64,000 nucleotides of DNA from the NCBI RefSeq assembly GCF_007644105.1, contig NZ_VFAC01000002.1, positions 186,001 through 250,000 on the forward strand, given 5' to 3'. Both the position numbers and the translations under genes were made by a program. Source of the stretch: Elioraea rosea. Lineage in GTDB: Bacteria; Pseudomonadota; Alphaproteobacteria; Acetobacterales; Acetobacteraceae. Below, in pieces: positions 15,742 through 24,151 of the stretch (position 1 is its first letter; every line of letters starts with the position of its first letter). The notes beneath the pieces are model-generated. The model was not told where the DNA came from, ran no database searches, and saw nothing but the letters and a program-made list of their open reading frames with translations.

Positions 15742-15965
15742 GCCCTTCCCCGTTGCACGGGTTCGCCGCGGCGGCGCCAGCGGGCCGCCTGGGCAACGGG
15801 GAACCGGAGCGGCTGCGACGATGCCGCACGAGGCGGACGCACCGTTGCGGCGAGGGCGATCACGGTGTCGATGCAAAGCATCTCGGCCGGGAAACGATCG
15901 CCCGCGCTGTGCTTCTCCGGGTAGGTCGTCGCCGCGGGTGCGGCTTCGACGAACATGCGGTCCAT
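15699..15965 (-). CDS. Possible small leader ORF overlapping the H1-like start
   Basis: An 88-codon frame from ATG at 15965, preceded by AGGGAAGG at good spacing. It runs through the hairpin region and overlaps the first 43 bases of the H1-like gene in a different frame. I recognise no family. It could be a real small protein, a leader whose translation opens the downstream ribosome site, or a chance frame. The strong ribosome site argues for some translation. Confidence 0.35.
   Translation of the reverse strand: MDRMFVEAAPAATTYPEKHSAGDRFPAEMLCIDTVIALAATVRPPRAASSQPLRFPVAQAARWRRRGEPVQRGRACLSVTSSRRSLCT
15746..15803 (-). promoter_or_regulatory. Hairpin that would mask the H1-like ribosome binding site
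   Basis: Perfect 11-base arms (TTCCCCGTTGC at 15746-15756 and its complement at 15793-15803) enclose 36 bases that can fold further. On the transcript the 3' arm is GCAACGGGGAA, immediately followed by GGGC and the ATG of the H1-like gene, so most of the Shine-Dalgarno is paired. It looks like a translational control element. Confidence 0.6.
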
Positions 15966-16026
15966 GGACCGTCCTTCCCTGCGCGGAGCGATTCGATGCA
16001 GCGATCGCGAATGCGAATCGGAATGC

Positions 16027-16044
16027 ATGTTGCTTCCGCAACAT
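16027..16044. promoter_or_regulatory. Perfect inverted repeat in the H1-like leader
   Basis: ATGTTGC-TTCC-GCAACAT: seven-base arms with a four-base loop, just downstream of the predicted -10 element on the minus strand. It could be an operator or a 5' stem that protects the transcript. Confidence 0.45.
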
Positions 16045-16047
16045 CAC

Positions 16048-16076
16048 GCTATGCGTGTGGTGGTGACGCGTGTCAA
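16048..16076 (-). promoter_or_regulatory. Sigma-70-type promoter for the leader ORF/H1-like gene
   Basis: A perfect TTGACA (16076-16071) is followed after 17 bases by CATAGC (16053-16048), a weak -10. It points toward the leader ORF and the H1-like gene in a noticeably AT-richer stretch. Confidence 0.5.
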
Positions 16077-16099
16077 CAAAAACGACATCGCTTGCACGC

Positions 16100-16115
16100 A
16101 TTTCGTGCACGAAAT
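16100..16115. promoter_or_regulatory. 16-bp perfect palindrome, candidate operator
   Basis: ATTTCGTGCACGAAAT is its own reverse complement. It lies 24 bases upstream of the TTGACA element and about 80 bases past the end of ilvE. A homodimeric regulator site is the simplest reading, and its owner is unknown. Confidence 0.5.
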
Positions 16116-16195
16116 CGCATCGCGTGTGCGCGAGGCGTGCCGATGATGTTTGCGCGGTGGCAGGAATGCGGCGCGCACGGTGCGCGCCGCGCATC

Positions 16196-17152
16196 TCATT
16201 CCGCCGCGCGCTTGCTTCCTTCGCTCGCGTAAACCGCCGTGCGCCACGCCGCCCGCGCATCGACGGTTCCGCGCGCGACGGCGAAGTAGCGCTCCTGCAG
16301 ACGGCGCGTCACCAGGCCCACCGCACCGTCGCCGACGGCGAGGCGATCGACGGAAGTCACGGGCGTGACCTCCCACGCCGTGCCGCAGAAGAACACTTCC
16401 TCCGCCGCGTAGAGCTCGGTGCGGTCGACCTCGCGCTCCTCCACCGCGATGCCGAGATCCTCGCGCAGGAGCTCGATGACGCTGTCGCGCGTGATGCTCT
16501 CGAGGATGTCGCTCGTGATCGAGGGCGTGACGGCGACGCCGTCGCGCACCAGGAAGACGCACATGCCGGGCCCTTCGGCGAGCTTGCCGCGGCCGTTCAG
16601 GAGCAGCGCCGCGCCATAGCCGTTCGCCCGCGCCTCCTGCACGGCGAAGCGCCCGTTCTGGTAGTTGGCGTTCGCCTTCACGCGCATGGGCTGGGAACTG
16701 TCCTCCGGCCGGCGCCAGGAGACGACGCCGGCGGCAAGGCCTTCCGTAAGGGCCTTCGTCGGCGGGCGGTGCACGGCCGTGCAGGCCATGCCGACAGGGC
16801 CGGTCGCGCTCATCTCGCCGTCGCCCTCGAGGAACACCGAGAGGCGGATATGCGCCGGCGCCCTGAAACGGTTCGCGCGCAGCACCTCGAGCACGGCGCG
16901 CTCCATCTCGGCGCGCGCGGGCCCGGCGTCGAAGCGCATGACCTTCAGCCCGAAGGCCAGGCGGTCGAGATGCTCCGCGAGGCGGAACACGTAGAGCTCC
17001 TCCTCGCTGGCATTCCAGTAGCCGCGCAAGCCTTCGAAGATGCCGGTGCCGTACTTCACGACGGGGGAGAAGACATGCACGCGCGCCTCGTCCCACGGCA
17101 CCAGGCGGCCGTTGAACCAGGCGTATTCGGGATTGGAGACGGCATCGGCCAT
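16196..17152 (-). CDS. ilvE: Branched-chain amino-acid aminotransferase
   Basis: 318 residues of the fold-type IV PLP enzymes. It transfers the amino group between glutamate and the keto acids of Leu, Ile and Val. Visible features are KYGTGIFEGLRGYWNASEEE near the N-terminus, the lysine region VKANANYQNG, and EVFFCGTAWEVTPV in the C-terminal half. The ATG has AGGAGG at ideal spacing. It is transcribed away from prpC, whose terminator lies in between, so it is probably a separate unit. Confidence 0.93.
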   Translation of the reverse strand: MADAVSNPEYAWFNGRLVPWDEARVHVFSPVVKYGTGIFEGLRGYWNASEEELYVFRLAEHLDRLAFGLKVMRFDAGPARAEMERAVLEVLRANRFRAPAHIRLSVFLEGDGEMSATGPVGMACTAVHRPPTKALTEGLAAGVVSWRRPEDSSQPMRVKANANYQNGRFAVQEARANGYGAALLLNGRGKLAEGPGMCVFLVRDGVAVTPSITSDILESITRDSVIELLREDLGIAVEEREVDRTELYAAEEVFFCGTAWEVTPVTSVDRLAVGDGAVGLVTRRLQERYFAVARGTVDARAAWRTAVYASEGSKRAAE

Positions 17153-17207
17153 GGGTCGTTCCTCCTGCGAGAGCTTCCGCAGAGGCTACGATGCGCCGGC
17201 GGGGCGC

Positions 17208-17242
17208 TGAAACGAGAAGGGCGCGGGGGGTGCCCCGCGCCC
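17208..17242 (-). terminator. Rho-independent terminator after prpC
   Basis: Ten GC pairs (17219-17228 with 17233-17242) around a 4-base loop, followed on the minus strand by TTCTCGTTTC. It lies 30 bases beyond the prpC stop. Confidence 0.78.
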
Positions 17243-17271
17243 TCTGCACATGTCGCGGTGCCCGGAAAGGG

Positions 17272-18411
17272 TCAGCCGCGGGAGCGGATCGGCGTCACCG
17301 GACGCTCCGCCTCGCCGACATACTGCGAGAGCGGGCGGATCAGCCGGTTGTCCTGCATCTGCTCGAGCACGTGGGCCGACCAGCCGGTGATGCGGCTCGC
17401 GACGAAGAGCGGCGTGAAGAAGTCGATCTCGAAGCCCATCATGTAGTAGGCGGGCCCCGCCGGGAAATCGAGGTTCGGGTGGATGTTCTTCTTCGCGAGC
17501 ATCTCCTCGGCCAGGATGGCGCTGATCTCGAGCCACGTCCCGCCGTCGCGCAGCTTGGCCACCTGGTCGCGGTACTTCGCCATCGTCGGCACGCGGCTGT
17601 CGCCGGTGCGGTACACGCGGTGGCCGAAGCCCATCACCAGGGCACGGTGCTCGAGCTTGTCGTCGATCCAGCCGCGCGCCTTGGCCGGTGTGCCGACCTC
17701 CTTCAGCATATGCATCACCGCCTCGTTGGCCCCGCCATGCAGCGGGCCCTTCAACGCGCCGATGCCGGCGGTGATGGCGGCATGCAGGTCGGCCTGGGTG
17801 CTCGTCACCGTCCTCGCGGTGAAGGTCGAGGCGTTGAAGCTGTGCTCGGCATAGAGCGTCATCGAGGCGTCGAAGGCCTTCACGATCTGCTTCTCGGGCA
17901 CCTTGCCGAAGAACATGTGGAAGATGTTCTCCGAGAAGCCGAGCTCCGCCTTCGGGCGGATCGGGCGCTGGCCCTTGCGGATGCGCGCGATCGCGGCAAT
18001 CGCCGTCGGGATCTTGGCGTAGAGGCGAAGCGCCTTGCGCCGCGTCGCCTCGAGCGACGTGTCCTGGCCCTCGGGGTCCTCCATCCCCATGAACGAGACC
18101 GCGGTGCGGATCGCGTCCATCGGGTGCGCCTTCCGCGGGAACTCCTCGATCACGCGCACCAGCGCCCGGCTGATGCCGCGCTCGGCGACTTCGGCCTTCT
18201 TGAACGCGTTGAGCTGCTTGCGGGTCGGCAGCTCGCCTTCGAGGAGGAGGTAGGCGACCTCCTCGAAGCTGCACTGGTCTGCCAGGTCCTGCACGGGGTA
18301 GCCGCGATAGGTGAGGCTGTTGGTTTCGGGCATCACCTTGGAGACGGCGGTGACATCCGCCAGCACGCCGGCGAGGCCCTTGTGGACCTCCGGTTTCGTC
18401 ATCTCGTTCAT
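17272..18411 (-). CDS. prpC: 2-methylcitrate synthase / citrate synthase
   Basis: 379 residues from the ATG at 18411, which has GGAAGG upstream; an ATG at 18432 is an alternative. The citrate-synthase fold is shown by AFDASMTLYAEHSFNASTFT, LHGGANEAVMHML and MGFGHRVYRTGDSR, which contain the catalytic histidines, and the C-terminal aspartate region FPAGPAYYMMGFEIDF. Length and position after prpD favour the methylcitrate synthase type, which condenses propionyl-CoA with oxaloacetate and usually also accepts acetyl-CoA. No prpB is in the window. Confidence 0.88.
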   Translation of the reverse strand: MNEMTKPEVHKGLAGVLADVTAVSKVMPETNSLTYRGYPVQDLADQCSFEEVAYLLLEGELPTRKQLNAFKKAEVAERGISRALVRVIEEFPRKAHPMDAIRTAVSFMGMEDPEGQDTSLEATRRKALRLYAKIPTAIAAIARIRKGQRPIRPKAELGFSENIFHMFFGKVPEKQIVKAFDASMTLYAEHSFNASTFTARTVTSTQADLHAAITAGIGALKGPLHGGANEAVMHMLKEVGTPAKARGWIDDKLEHRALVMGFGHRVYRTGDSRVPTMAKYRDQVAKLRDGGTWLEISAILAEEMLAKKNIHPNLDFPAGPAYYMMGFEIDFFTPLFVASRITGWSAHVLEQMQDNRLIRPLSQYVGEAERPVTPIRSRG

Positions 18412-18462
18412 CCTGCCTTCCTCACTGGGCATTGGCCTCTTTGGGGCGTCGCCGCGGGGCGA

Positions 18463-20127
18463 TCAGCGCCTCCCCTTGGCACGGGCAGCCTTGGCGGGGG
18501 CGCGCACCGCCTTCTTCGTCGCCCGTCCCTTCTTCCGGGCCACCGTGCGGCCCTTCGCAGCCTCCGAGCGGGCGACGCGCTTGGCCTTCGCCTCGGGCTT
18601 GGGCGGCAGGGGCGCATCGAAGATGCCCTTGCCCGGTGCGAGGGTAAGCCCCTTCGGCGGCACGGCGACGTTGAGCACCGCAAGCCCGCCGGCTGGGATG
18701 GCTGCGAGGTCCTGAACGTCGGCGAGGAACCGGTTGGCCTCGCGCGTCGTGATGATCCCGTCCGTCAGCGTCTGGAACTTGCGGATGTAGTCTTCTCGGC
18801 CGAACGGGCGCGCGCCGAGGCTGTGGGCATTGGCCACCGCCATCTCGTCGACGAGCCGGGTGCCGTCCTTGAACAGGATCTCGACGCGCGCGCCGAAGGC
18901 CTTCTCGTTCGGATCATCGGAGTGGTAGCGGCGCGTCCACTCGGGGTCCTCGGTCGTCTCGATCTTGTGCCAGAGCGCGACGGTGGAGGGCCGCTTGGCC
19001 CGGCGCGGCGTGTAGCTGTCGACGTGGTGCCACCGCCCGTCCTCGAGCGCGACGGCGAAGATGTACATGATGGAGTGGTCGAGCGTCTCGCGCGAGGCGT
19101 TCGGGTCCATCTTCTGCGGGTCGTTCGCCCCGGTGCCGATCACGTAGTGCGTGTGGTGCGAGGTGTGGATGATCACCTTCTCGATCGCCGAGAAGTCCTC
19201 GATCTTCTCGCGCATGCGAAAGGCGAGGTCGATCAGCGCCTGGCTCTGGTACTCGGCGCTGTGCTCCTTGGTGTAGCTGTCGAGGATGGCGCGCTTGGCC
19301 TCGCCAGGCTCAGGCAGAGGCACGTGGTACTCGTGCGAACGGTCCTCGCGGCCGGCGAGCATCCAGGCGATCACGCTGTCCTCGCCCTCATAGATCGGGT
19401 TCGGCGCACCCTCGCCGCGCATCGCGCGATCGACCGCCTCCACCGCGAGCTTGCCGGCATGCGCAGGCGCGTAGGCCTTCCAGGAGCTGATCTCGCCCTT
19501 GCGGCTCTGGCGGGTGCCGAAGCTCACATGCACCGCCTGCTGTACGGCCTGGAACACCACCTCCTGCTTCAGCCCGAGCAGCGTGCCGATGCCTGCCGCT
19601 GCGGCGGGGCAGAGATGGGCGATGTGGTCGATCTTGTGCCGGTGCAGGCAGACCGCCTTCACCAGGTCGACATGGATCTCGTAGGCGGTGGCGAGGCCGC
19701 GGATCAGGTCCTTCCCCGAGCGGCCAACCGTCTGCGCGACGGCGAGCACGGGGGGGATGTTGTCGCCGGGATGGGAATAATCCGCCGCCAGGAACGTGTC
19801 GTGGAAGTCGAGCTCGCGCACCGCCGTGCCGTTCGCCCAGGCCGCCCATTCCGGGCTCACCGTCGTTGCCGCAGGCAGCCCGAACACGGTCGCCCCGCCC
19901 TTCCGCGGATGGGCGAGCGCCATCATCCGCGCCGAGACGACGGGGCGGCGGTTGACCGCTGCGATCGCGACGGCGGCGTTGTCGATGATCCTGTTCACGA
20001 TCATCTCGGCGACGTCCTTCTGGACGGCGACCTTGTCTGTGGCCACGCCCGCGATCTTCCAGGCGAGCTGTTCCTCGCGCGGCAGCAGATCCTTCGACGG
20101 GTGGACGCGGACGGAATGGAGCTTCAT
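18463..20127 (-). CDS. prpD: 2-methylcitrate dehydratase (MmgE/PrpD) with a basic H1-like tail
   Basis: 554 residues, about 50-70 more than usual. The catalytic body (residues 1 to about 500) has the PrpD order: [20 protein letters not shown] near the start, [19 protein letters not shown] and the following DYSHPGDN, then a helical domain with [18 protein letters not shown]. It converts 2-methylcitrate to 2-methylaconitate. From about residue 506 the protein ends in a Lys/Arg/Ala-rich tail ([13 protein letters not shown], then KAARAKGRR) that resembles the H1-like protein 3 kb away. It is the upstream gene of a prpD-prpC operon. Confidence 0.9.
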   Translation of the reverse strand: MKLHSVRVHPSKDLLPREEQLAWKIAGVATDKVAVQKDVAEMIVNRIIDNAAVAIAAVNRRPVVSARMMALAHPRKGGATVFGLPAATTVSPEWAAWANGTAVRELDFHDTFLAADYSHPGDNIPPVLAVAQTVGRSGKDLIRGLATAYEIHVDLVKAVCLHRHKIDHIAHLCPAAAAGIGTLLGLKQEVVFQAVQQAVHVSFGTRQSRKGEISSWKAYAPAHAGKLAVEAVDRAMRGEGAPNPIYEGEDSVIAWMLAGREDRSHEYHVPLPEPGEAKRAILDSYTKEHSAEYQSQALIDLAFRMREKIEDFSAIEKVIIHTSHHTHYVIGTGANDPQKMDPNASRETLDHSIMYIFAVALEDGRWHHVDSYTPRRAKRPSTVALWHKIETTEDPEWTRRYHSDDPNEKAFGARVEILFKDGTRLVDEMAVANAHSLGARPFGREDYIRKFQTLTDGIITTREANRFLADVQDLAAIPAGGLAVLNVAVPPKGLTLAPGKGIFDAPLPPKPEAKAKRVARSEAAKGRTVARKKGRATKKAVRAPAKAARAKGRR

Positions 20128-20300
20128 GGGGGGCTTCTCTCCTCGCTCGCCAGTGCGCGGCCCGCGCTCATGAAGAGGCCTGCACTTGATCAGCGCCGGG
20201 ATGCGTTCTTGACTGGGATGTCCACCGGCGCCGCGCCTTCCTAGACCCGCCGCTCGCGCGCACGCAAGACGACCTCATGCCCCTGGGAGACAGATCACCG

Positions 20301-21677
20301 ATGACCGGAACGCCCGACGCCAGCTTCGACAGCCTCGTCATCGGAGACATCGTCACCTCCGACACCGTTCTCGAGGGCGGCTATGTCGCCGTGCGCGACG
20401 GCCGCATCGCAGCGATCGGCGCCGGCACGCCGCCGCAGGCACGCAGCGTGGCAGACCATCGCGGCATGAAGGTCCTGCCTGGCCTGGTCGATGGCCACAT
20501 GCACACCTCCTCCGCCATCGGCTGGCCCGGCATCGAGCATGCGACACGCTCGGCCGCGGCCGGCGGCGTGACCACCGTCGTCGACATGCCCTACGACATC
20601 CCGAAGGCCGTGACGGATGCGTCGATCTTCAGGGAGAAGGTCGAGGTCGTGAACGGCAGCGCGCATGTCGATGTCGCGCTCTACGGCACCATCACCAAGT
20701 CCGGCGGAACGGGGGCGATCAAGGGCCTCGCCGATGCCGGCGCCTCGGCCTTCAAGCTCTCCACCTATGAATATGACGCGGTGCGCTTCCCGCGCATCGA
20801 CCACCCGGAGATGGAACGCGCCTTCGCCCTGATCGCCGAGACAGGGCTGATGGTGGCGGTGCACAACGAGGACCAGGAGCTCGTCGAGCGGCTGACCGCC
20901 GCGGCGCTCGCCTCCGGCCGCACCGACCCGATCATGCACTGCCGCACCCGCCCCCCTCTCGCCGAGAACCTCGCCAACGTCACCATCTTCGAGATGGGGC
21001 TCGCGACGGGCGCGCATGTGCACATTGCCCACTCCTCGCTCGCCCGCGGCTTCGACCTCGCCGCGATCTACTGCGACCTCGGCATGCAGGCCTCGGGCGA
21101 GGCGTGCATCCAGTATCTCTGCATGACCGAGGACGACATCGTCCGCCTCGGCGGGCGGGGCAAGTGCAACCCGCCCTTCCGCACGGCCGAGGAGGTCGAC
21201 CGGATGTGGGACAGGCTGCTGAAGGGCACCGTCGCCTATGTCTCGACCGACCATGCGCCGTGGCCGGCAGACCGCAAGAAGGATGCCGACATCTTCAAGT
21301 GCGGCGCGGGGCTGACGGGCCTGCAGAGCTTCGCGCCGCTGATGTACACGCTTCTGGCCGAGCGCGGCCTTTCGCCGACGCTGATGGCGAGGTACTGCGC
21401 GGAGGAGCCCGCGCGGTACCACGGGCTCCTGCCGAAGAAGGGCCGCATCGCCATCGGCTACGACGCCGATCTCTGCGTGCTCGAGCCCGGCGAGTTCAGC
21501 TTCGACGAGGCGACCATCGTCGACCGCCCCGAGTGCCGGTGGAGCCCCTACCACGGGCGGGCGATGAAGGCGCGGGTCGCTGCCGCCTATCTGCGCGGCG
21601 AGGCGGTGTGGGACGGCAAGGCCGTGAAGAACAAGCCGGGCCATGGCCGGTTCGTTCCGCGCCAGAAGAAGGGTTGA
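20301..21677 (+). CDS. Dihydroorotase-superfamily cyclic amidohydrolase (hydantoinase/allantoinase-like)
   Basis: About 458 residues from ATG 20301; an ATG at 20277 lacks a ribosome site. The binuclear zinc set is complete: H66-x-H68 (GHMHTS), the lysine that becomes carbamylated near 152 (AFKLS), H188 (HNED), H244 (HIAHSS) and D317 (STDHAP). The C-terminus resembles allantoinases, while the two carbamoylases downstream suggest a hydantoin-type ring as substrate. It would open a cyclic diamide such as a 5-substituted hydantoin, allantoin or dihydropyrimidine to an N-carbamoyl acid. It is separated by 5 bases from the first carbamoylase. Confidence 0.85.
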   Translation: MTGTPDASFDSLVIGDIVTSDTVLEGGYVAVRDGRIAAIGAGTPPQARSVADHRGMKVLPGLVDGHMHTSSAIGWPGIEHATRSAAAGGVTTVVDMPYDIPKAVTDASIFREKVEVVNGSAHVDVALYGTITKSGGTGAIKGLADAGASAFKLSTYEYDAVRFPRIDHPEMERAFALIAETGLMVAVHNEDQELVERLTAAALASGRTDPIMHCRTRPPLAENLANVTIFEMGLATGAHVHIAHSSLARGFDLAAIYCDLGMQASGEACIQYLCMTEDDIVRLGGRGKCNPPFRTAEEVDRMWDRLLKGTVAYVSTDHAPWPADRKKDADIFKCGAGLTGLQSFAPLMYTLLAERGLSPTLMARYCAEEPARYHGLLPKKGRIAIGYDADLCVLEPGEFSFDEATIVDRPECRWSPYHGRAMKARVAAAYLRGEAVWDGKAVKNKPGHGRFVPRQKKG

Positions 21678-21682
21678 GGACC

Positions 21683-22666
21683 GTGGCAAGGGTCGTTCGC
21701 GTCGCCGCCTGCCAGATGGGCCCTGTGCAGCGGGCCGACACGCGCGAGGCAACGCTCGCGCGGCTCATCGCAATGCTCCAGCAGGCGGCGAAGCAGGGTG
21801 CGACACTCGCGGTATTCCCGGAGCTTCCGCTCACGACCTTCTTCCCGCGCTGGCCGATCGAGGACGAGGCGGAGCTTCTCTCCTATTTCGAAGCCGCGAT
21901 GCCGAACCCGAACGTGCAGGCGCTGTTCGACCGCGCGAAGGCGCTCGGCGTCGGCTTCTATCTCGGCTATGCCGAGCTCGACCGCGCCGCGTTCGATGAT
22001 GGCCCGGGCGGGAACGGGGCGGTGCGACGGCGCGGCTACAACACCTCGATCCTCGTCGCGCCCGACGGAACGATCCTCGGCAAGTACCGCAAGGTCCACC
22101 TCCCGGGCTCCGAGCAGGTCAAGCCTGGCCAGAAGTACCAGCAGCTCGAGAAGCGCTACTTCGCCTACGGCGATCTCGGCTTCCCCGGCTTCCGCACGCC
22201 CGCAACCCTCGGCGCAGGCATCATGGGCATGCTCATCTGCAACGACCGGCGCTGGCCCGAGGCCTGGCGGTCGCTCGCGCTGCAGGGGGCGGAGATGGTG
22301 CTCGTTGGCTACAACTCCGCCGCCTATGACCCGAATGGCGGAGAGAGCGAGAGTGCCGAGCTCCGCACCTTCCACTCCACCCTCGCCGCGCAGGCCAATG
22401 CCTACATGAACGCCTGCTGGGCCGTGGCAGTGGCCAAGGCCGGCAACGAGGATGGCGCGGGGCTGATCGGCGGCTCGTGCATCGTCGACCCGAACGGGCT
22501 CGTGGTCGCGCAGGCCAAGACGCTCGGCGACGAGGTGCTGGTGGCCGATTGCGACCTCGACGCGACCGAGCAGGGAAAGACGAAGATGTTCAACTTCGCC
22601 GCCCATCGCAGGCCGCAGCACTACCGGCGGATCGTCGAGCAGGTGGGCGCCGAGCCTCCGCAGTGA
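21683..22666 (+). CDS. N-carbamoyl-D-amino-acid amidohydrolase-like enzyme (copy 1)
   Basis: 327 residues of the nitrilase superfamily from a GTG start. The triad is in place: E47 in VFPELPLTTFF, K137 in KYRKVHLPG and C186 in LICNDRRWPE. The LTTFF and NDRRWPE contexts and the ending FNFAAHRRPQHYRRIVEQ are typical of D-carbamoylase. It hydrolyses N-carbamoyl D-amino acids to the amino acid, CO2 and ammonia. Copy 2 follows after 63 bases. A loop rich in Gly/Asn (DDGPGGNGAV) and an insertion near the catalytic Cys make this copy longer between motifs, hinting at a different substrate. Confidence 0.87.
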   Translation: MARVVRVAACQMGPVQRADTREATLARLIAMLQQAAKQGATLAVFPELPLTTFFPRWPIEDEAELLSYFEAAMPNPNVQALFDRAKALGVGFYLGYAELDRAAFDDGPGGNGAVRRRGYNTSILVAPDGTILGKYRKVHLPGSEQVKPGQKYQQLEKRYFAYGDLGFPGFRTPATLGAGIMGMLICNDRRWPEAWRSLALQGAEMVLVGYNSAAYDPNGGESESAELRTFHSTLAAQANAYMNACWAVAVAKAGNEDGAGLIGGSCIVDPNGLVVAQAKTLGDEVLVADCDLDATEQGKTKMFNFAAHRRPQHYRRIVEQVGAEPPQ

Positions 22667-22729
22667 AGCGGGATTTCCTCCCGCTCCCTTCCATGCTGGA
22701 CTGCGGGCGCAGGACACAGGGAGGGGCGG

Positions 22730-23710
22730 ATGGCACGTCGCATCACCGTTGGCGCAGCGCAGCTCGGCGCGATCCAGAAGGCCGACAGCCGCCAAGTGGC
22801 GGTCGACCGCATGCTGGCGCTGATGGCGGAAGGGCATCGCCGCGGCGTGGAGCTGATCGTCTTCCCCGAGCTCGCGCTCACCACGTTCTTCCCGCGCCAC
22901 TACCACGAGGACATCGCCGAGGCGGACAGCTGGTTCGAGACGGCGATGCCGTCGAACGAGACCGCGCCGCTGTTCGAGGCCGCGCGCCGCTACCGGATGG
23001 GCTTCCACCTCGGCTATGCGGAGTTGACCACGGAAGCGGACGAGACCGGCACGGTGCGCCCGCGCCGGTTCAACACTGCCATCCTGGTCAATCCGGACGG
23101 GAGGATCATCCTCAAGTACCGCAAGGTGCACCTGCCCGGCCACGCCGAGTTCGACGAGAAGCGCAAGGTGCAGCACCTCGAGAAGCGCTACTTCGAGGTC
23201 GGCAATCTCGGCTTCCCCGTGATCCGCTCCGCCATGGGGCGGGTGTCGGACGGGCTGAACATGGGCATGATGATCTGCAACGACCGGCGCTGGCCGGAAG
23301 CCTGGCGCGTGATGGGGCTGCAATCGGTCGAGATGGTTCTGCTCGGCTACAACACGCCCTCGATCAACCAGGACGCCAAGGGCTGGGAGGCGCACCACCT
23401 GCGCGTGTTCCACTCCCACCTCTCAATCCAGGCTGGCTGCTACCAGAACGCCACCTGGGGCGTCGGCGTCGCCAAGGCGGGCATCGAGGACGGGGCCGAG
23501 CTGTTCGGCCACTCCATCATCGTCAATCCGCAGGGCGAGATCGTCGCGATGGCTGACAGCTGGGAGGACCAGCTCGTCACCCATGATTGCGATCTCGACA
23601 TGTGCAGGCTGGGCCGCACGAGCATCTTCAACTTCGCCGCGCATCGCCGGCCGGAGCACTACCAGCGCATCGTCTCGCAGGTCGGCGCCGTCGAGCCGCC
23701 GGTCGTCTGA
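22730..23710 (+). CDS. N-carbamoyl-D-amino-acid amidohydrolase-like enzyme (copy 2)
   Basis: 326 residues, a paralogue of the preceding gene. E47 (VFPELALTTFF), K132 (KYRKVHLPGHAEFDEKRK) and C183 (MICNDRRWPE) form the triad, and the ending FNFAAHRRPEHYQRIVSQVG matches. It keeps the LPGH-x-EF segment characteristic of well-studied D-carbamoylases, so it is the closer relative of the two. The ATG has GGGAGGGG upstream. Its end lies 6 bases from the convergent TPR gene. Confidence 0.89.
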   Translation: MARRITVGAAQLGAIQKADSRQVAVDRMLALMAEGHRRGVELIVFPELALTTFFPRHYHEDIAEADSWFETAMPSNETAPLFEAARRYRMGFHLGYAELTTEADETGTVRPRRFNTAILVNPDGRIILKYRKVHLPGHAEFDEKRKVQHLEKRYFEVGNLGFPVIRSAMGRVSDGLNMGMMICNDRRWPEAWRVMGLQSVEMVLLGYNTPSINQDAKGWEAHHLRVFHSHLSIQAGCYQNATWGVGVAKAGIEDGAELFGHSIIVNPQGEIVAMADSWEDQLVTHDCDLDMCRLGRTSIFNFAAHRRPEHYQRIVSQVGAVEPPVV

Positions 23711-23716
23711 GGCGGG

Positions 23717-24151
23717 TCAGGAGCGGGGTGCGAAGGCGCGCTCGAGCTCGTCACGCTCCGGGCAGGTCGTCTCGCAGACGCGGCGGAGGGTGGCGAGCAT
23801 CTCCGTCGCCTCCGCCCGCTCGCCCTGCTCGAGGAGCATCACGCCGTAATAGGCGAGCGCCCAGCGGTTCTCAGGCTCGAGGCGGAGCGCGAAGCGGTAA
23901 TGCGCGCCCGCCTCGTCCAGTCGCCCGACATTTCTGAGCGCGAAGGCGAGATAGACGTGCAGGTCGGCGACCATCGGGTCACGCTTCGTCGCCTCGATCA
24001 GGAAGGGGATCGAAAGGTCGAACCGGCCCTGGCGCACATACTCCTCGCCGGTGATGCGGTCCTGCCCGGCCTCGTCCTGGGCGGGCGGCGGCGGCATGGC
24101 CGCTGCCGCCCCCGCGGCGCAGAGCATGGCGAGGAGGGCCAGCGGCCTCAT
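23717..24151 (-). CDS. Exported tetratricopeptide-repeat protein
   Basis: 144 residues. A signal peptide (residues 1 to about 18, ending GAAAAM) is followed by about three TPR-like helix pairs from residue 35, including DLHVYLAFALRNVGRLDEAG and WALAYYGVMLLEQGERAEA. Probably a periplasmic protein-interaction module of unknown partner. Its start overlaps the racemase stop by 4 bases, so the two are co-expressed, although no functional link is obvious. Confidence 0.78.
   Translation of the reverse strand: MRPLALLAMLCAAGAAAAMPPPPAQDEAGQDRITGEEYVRQGRFDLSIPFLIEATKRDPMVADLHVYLAFALRNVGRLDEAGAHYRFALRLEPENRWALAYYGVMLLEQGERAEATEMLATLRRVCETTCPERDELERAFAPRS

Noticed and set aside
17191-20244. A 1017-codon open frame on the plus strand
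   Set aside because: It runs antisense to prpC-prpD, which have clear family motifs and ribosome sites. Its translation is low-complexity Arg/Asp/Leu-rich with no motif, as expected from GC-rich antisense frames.
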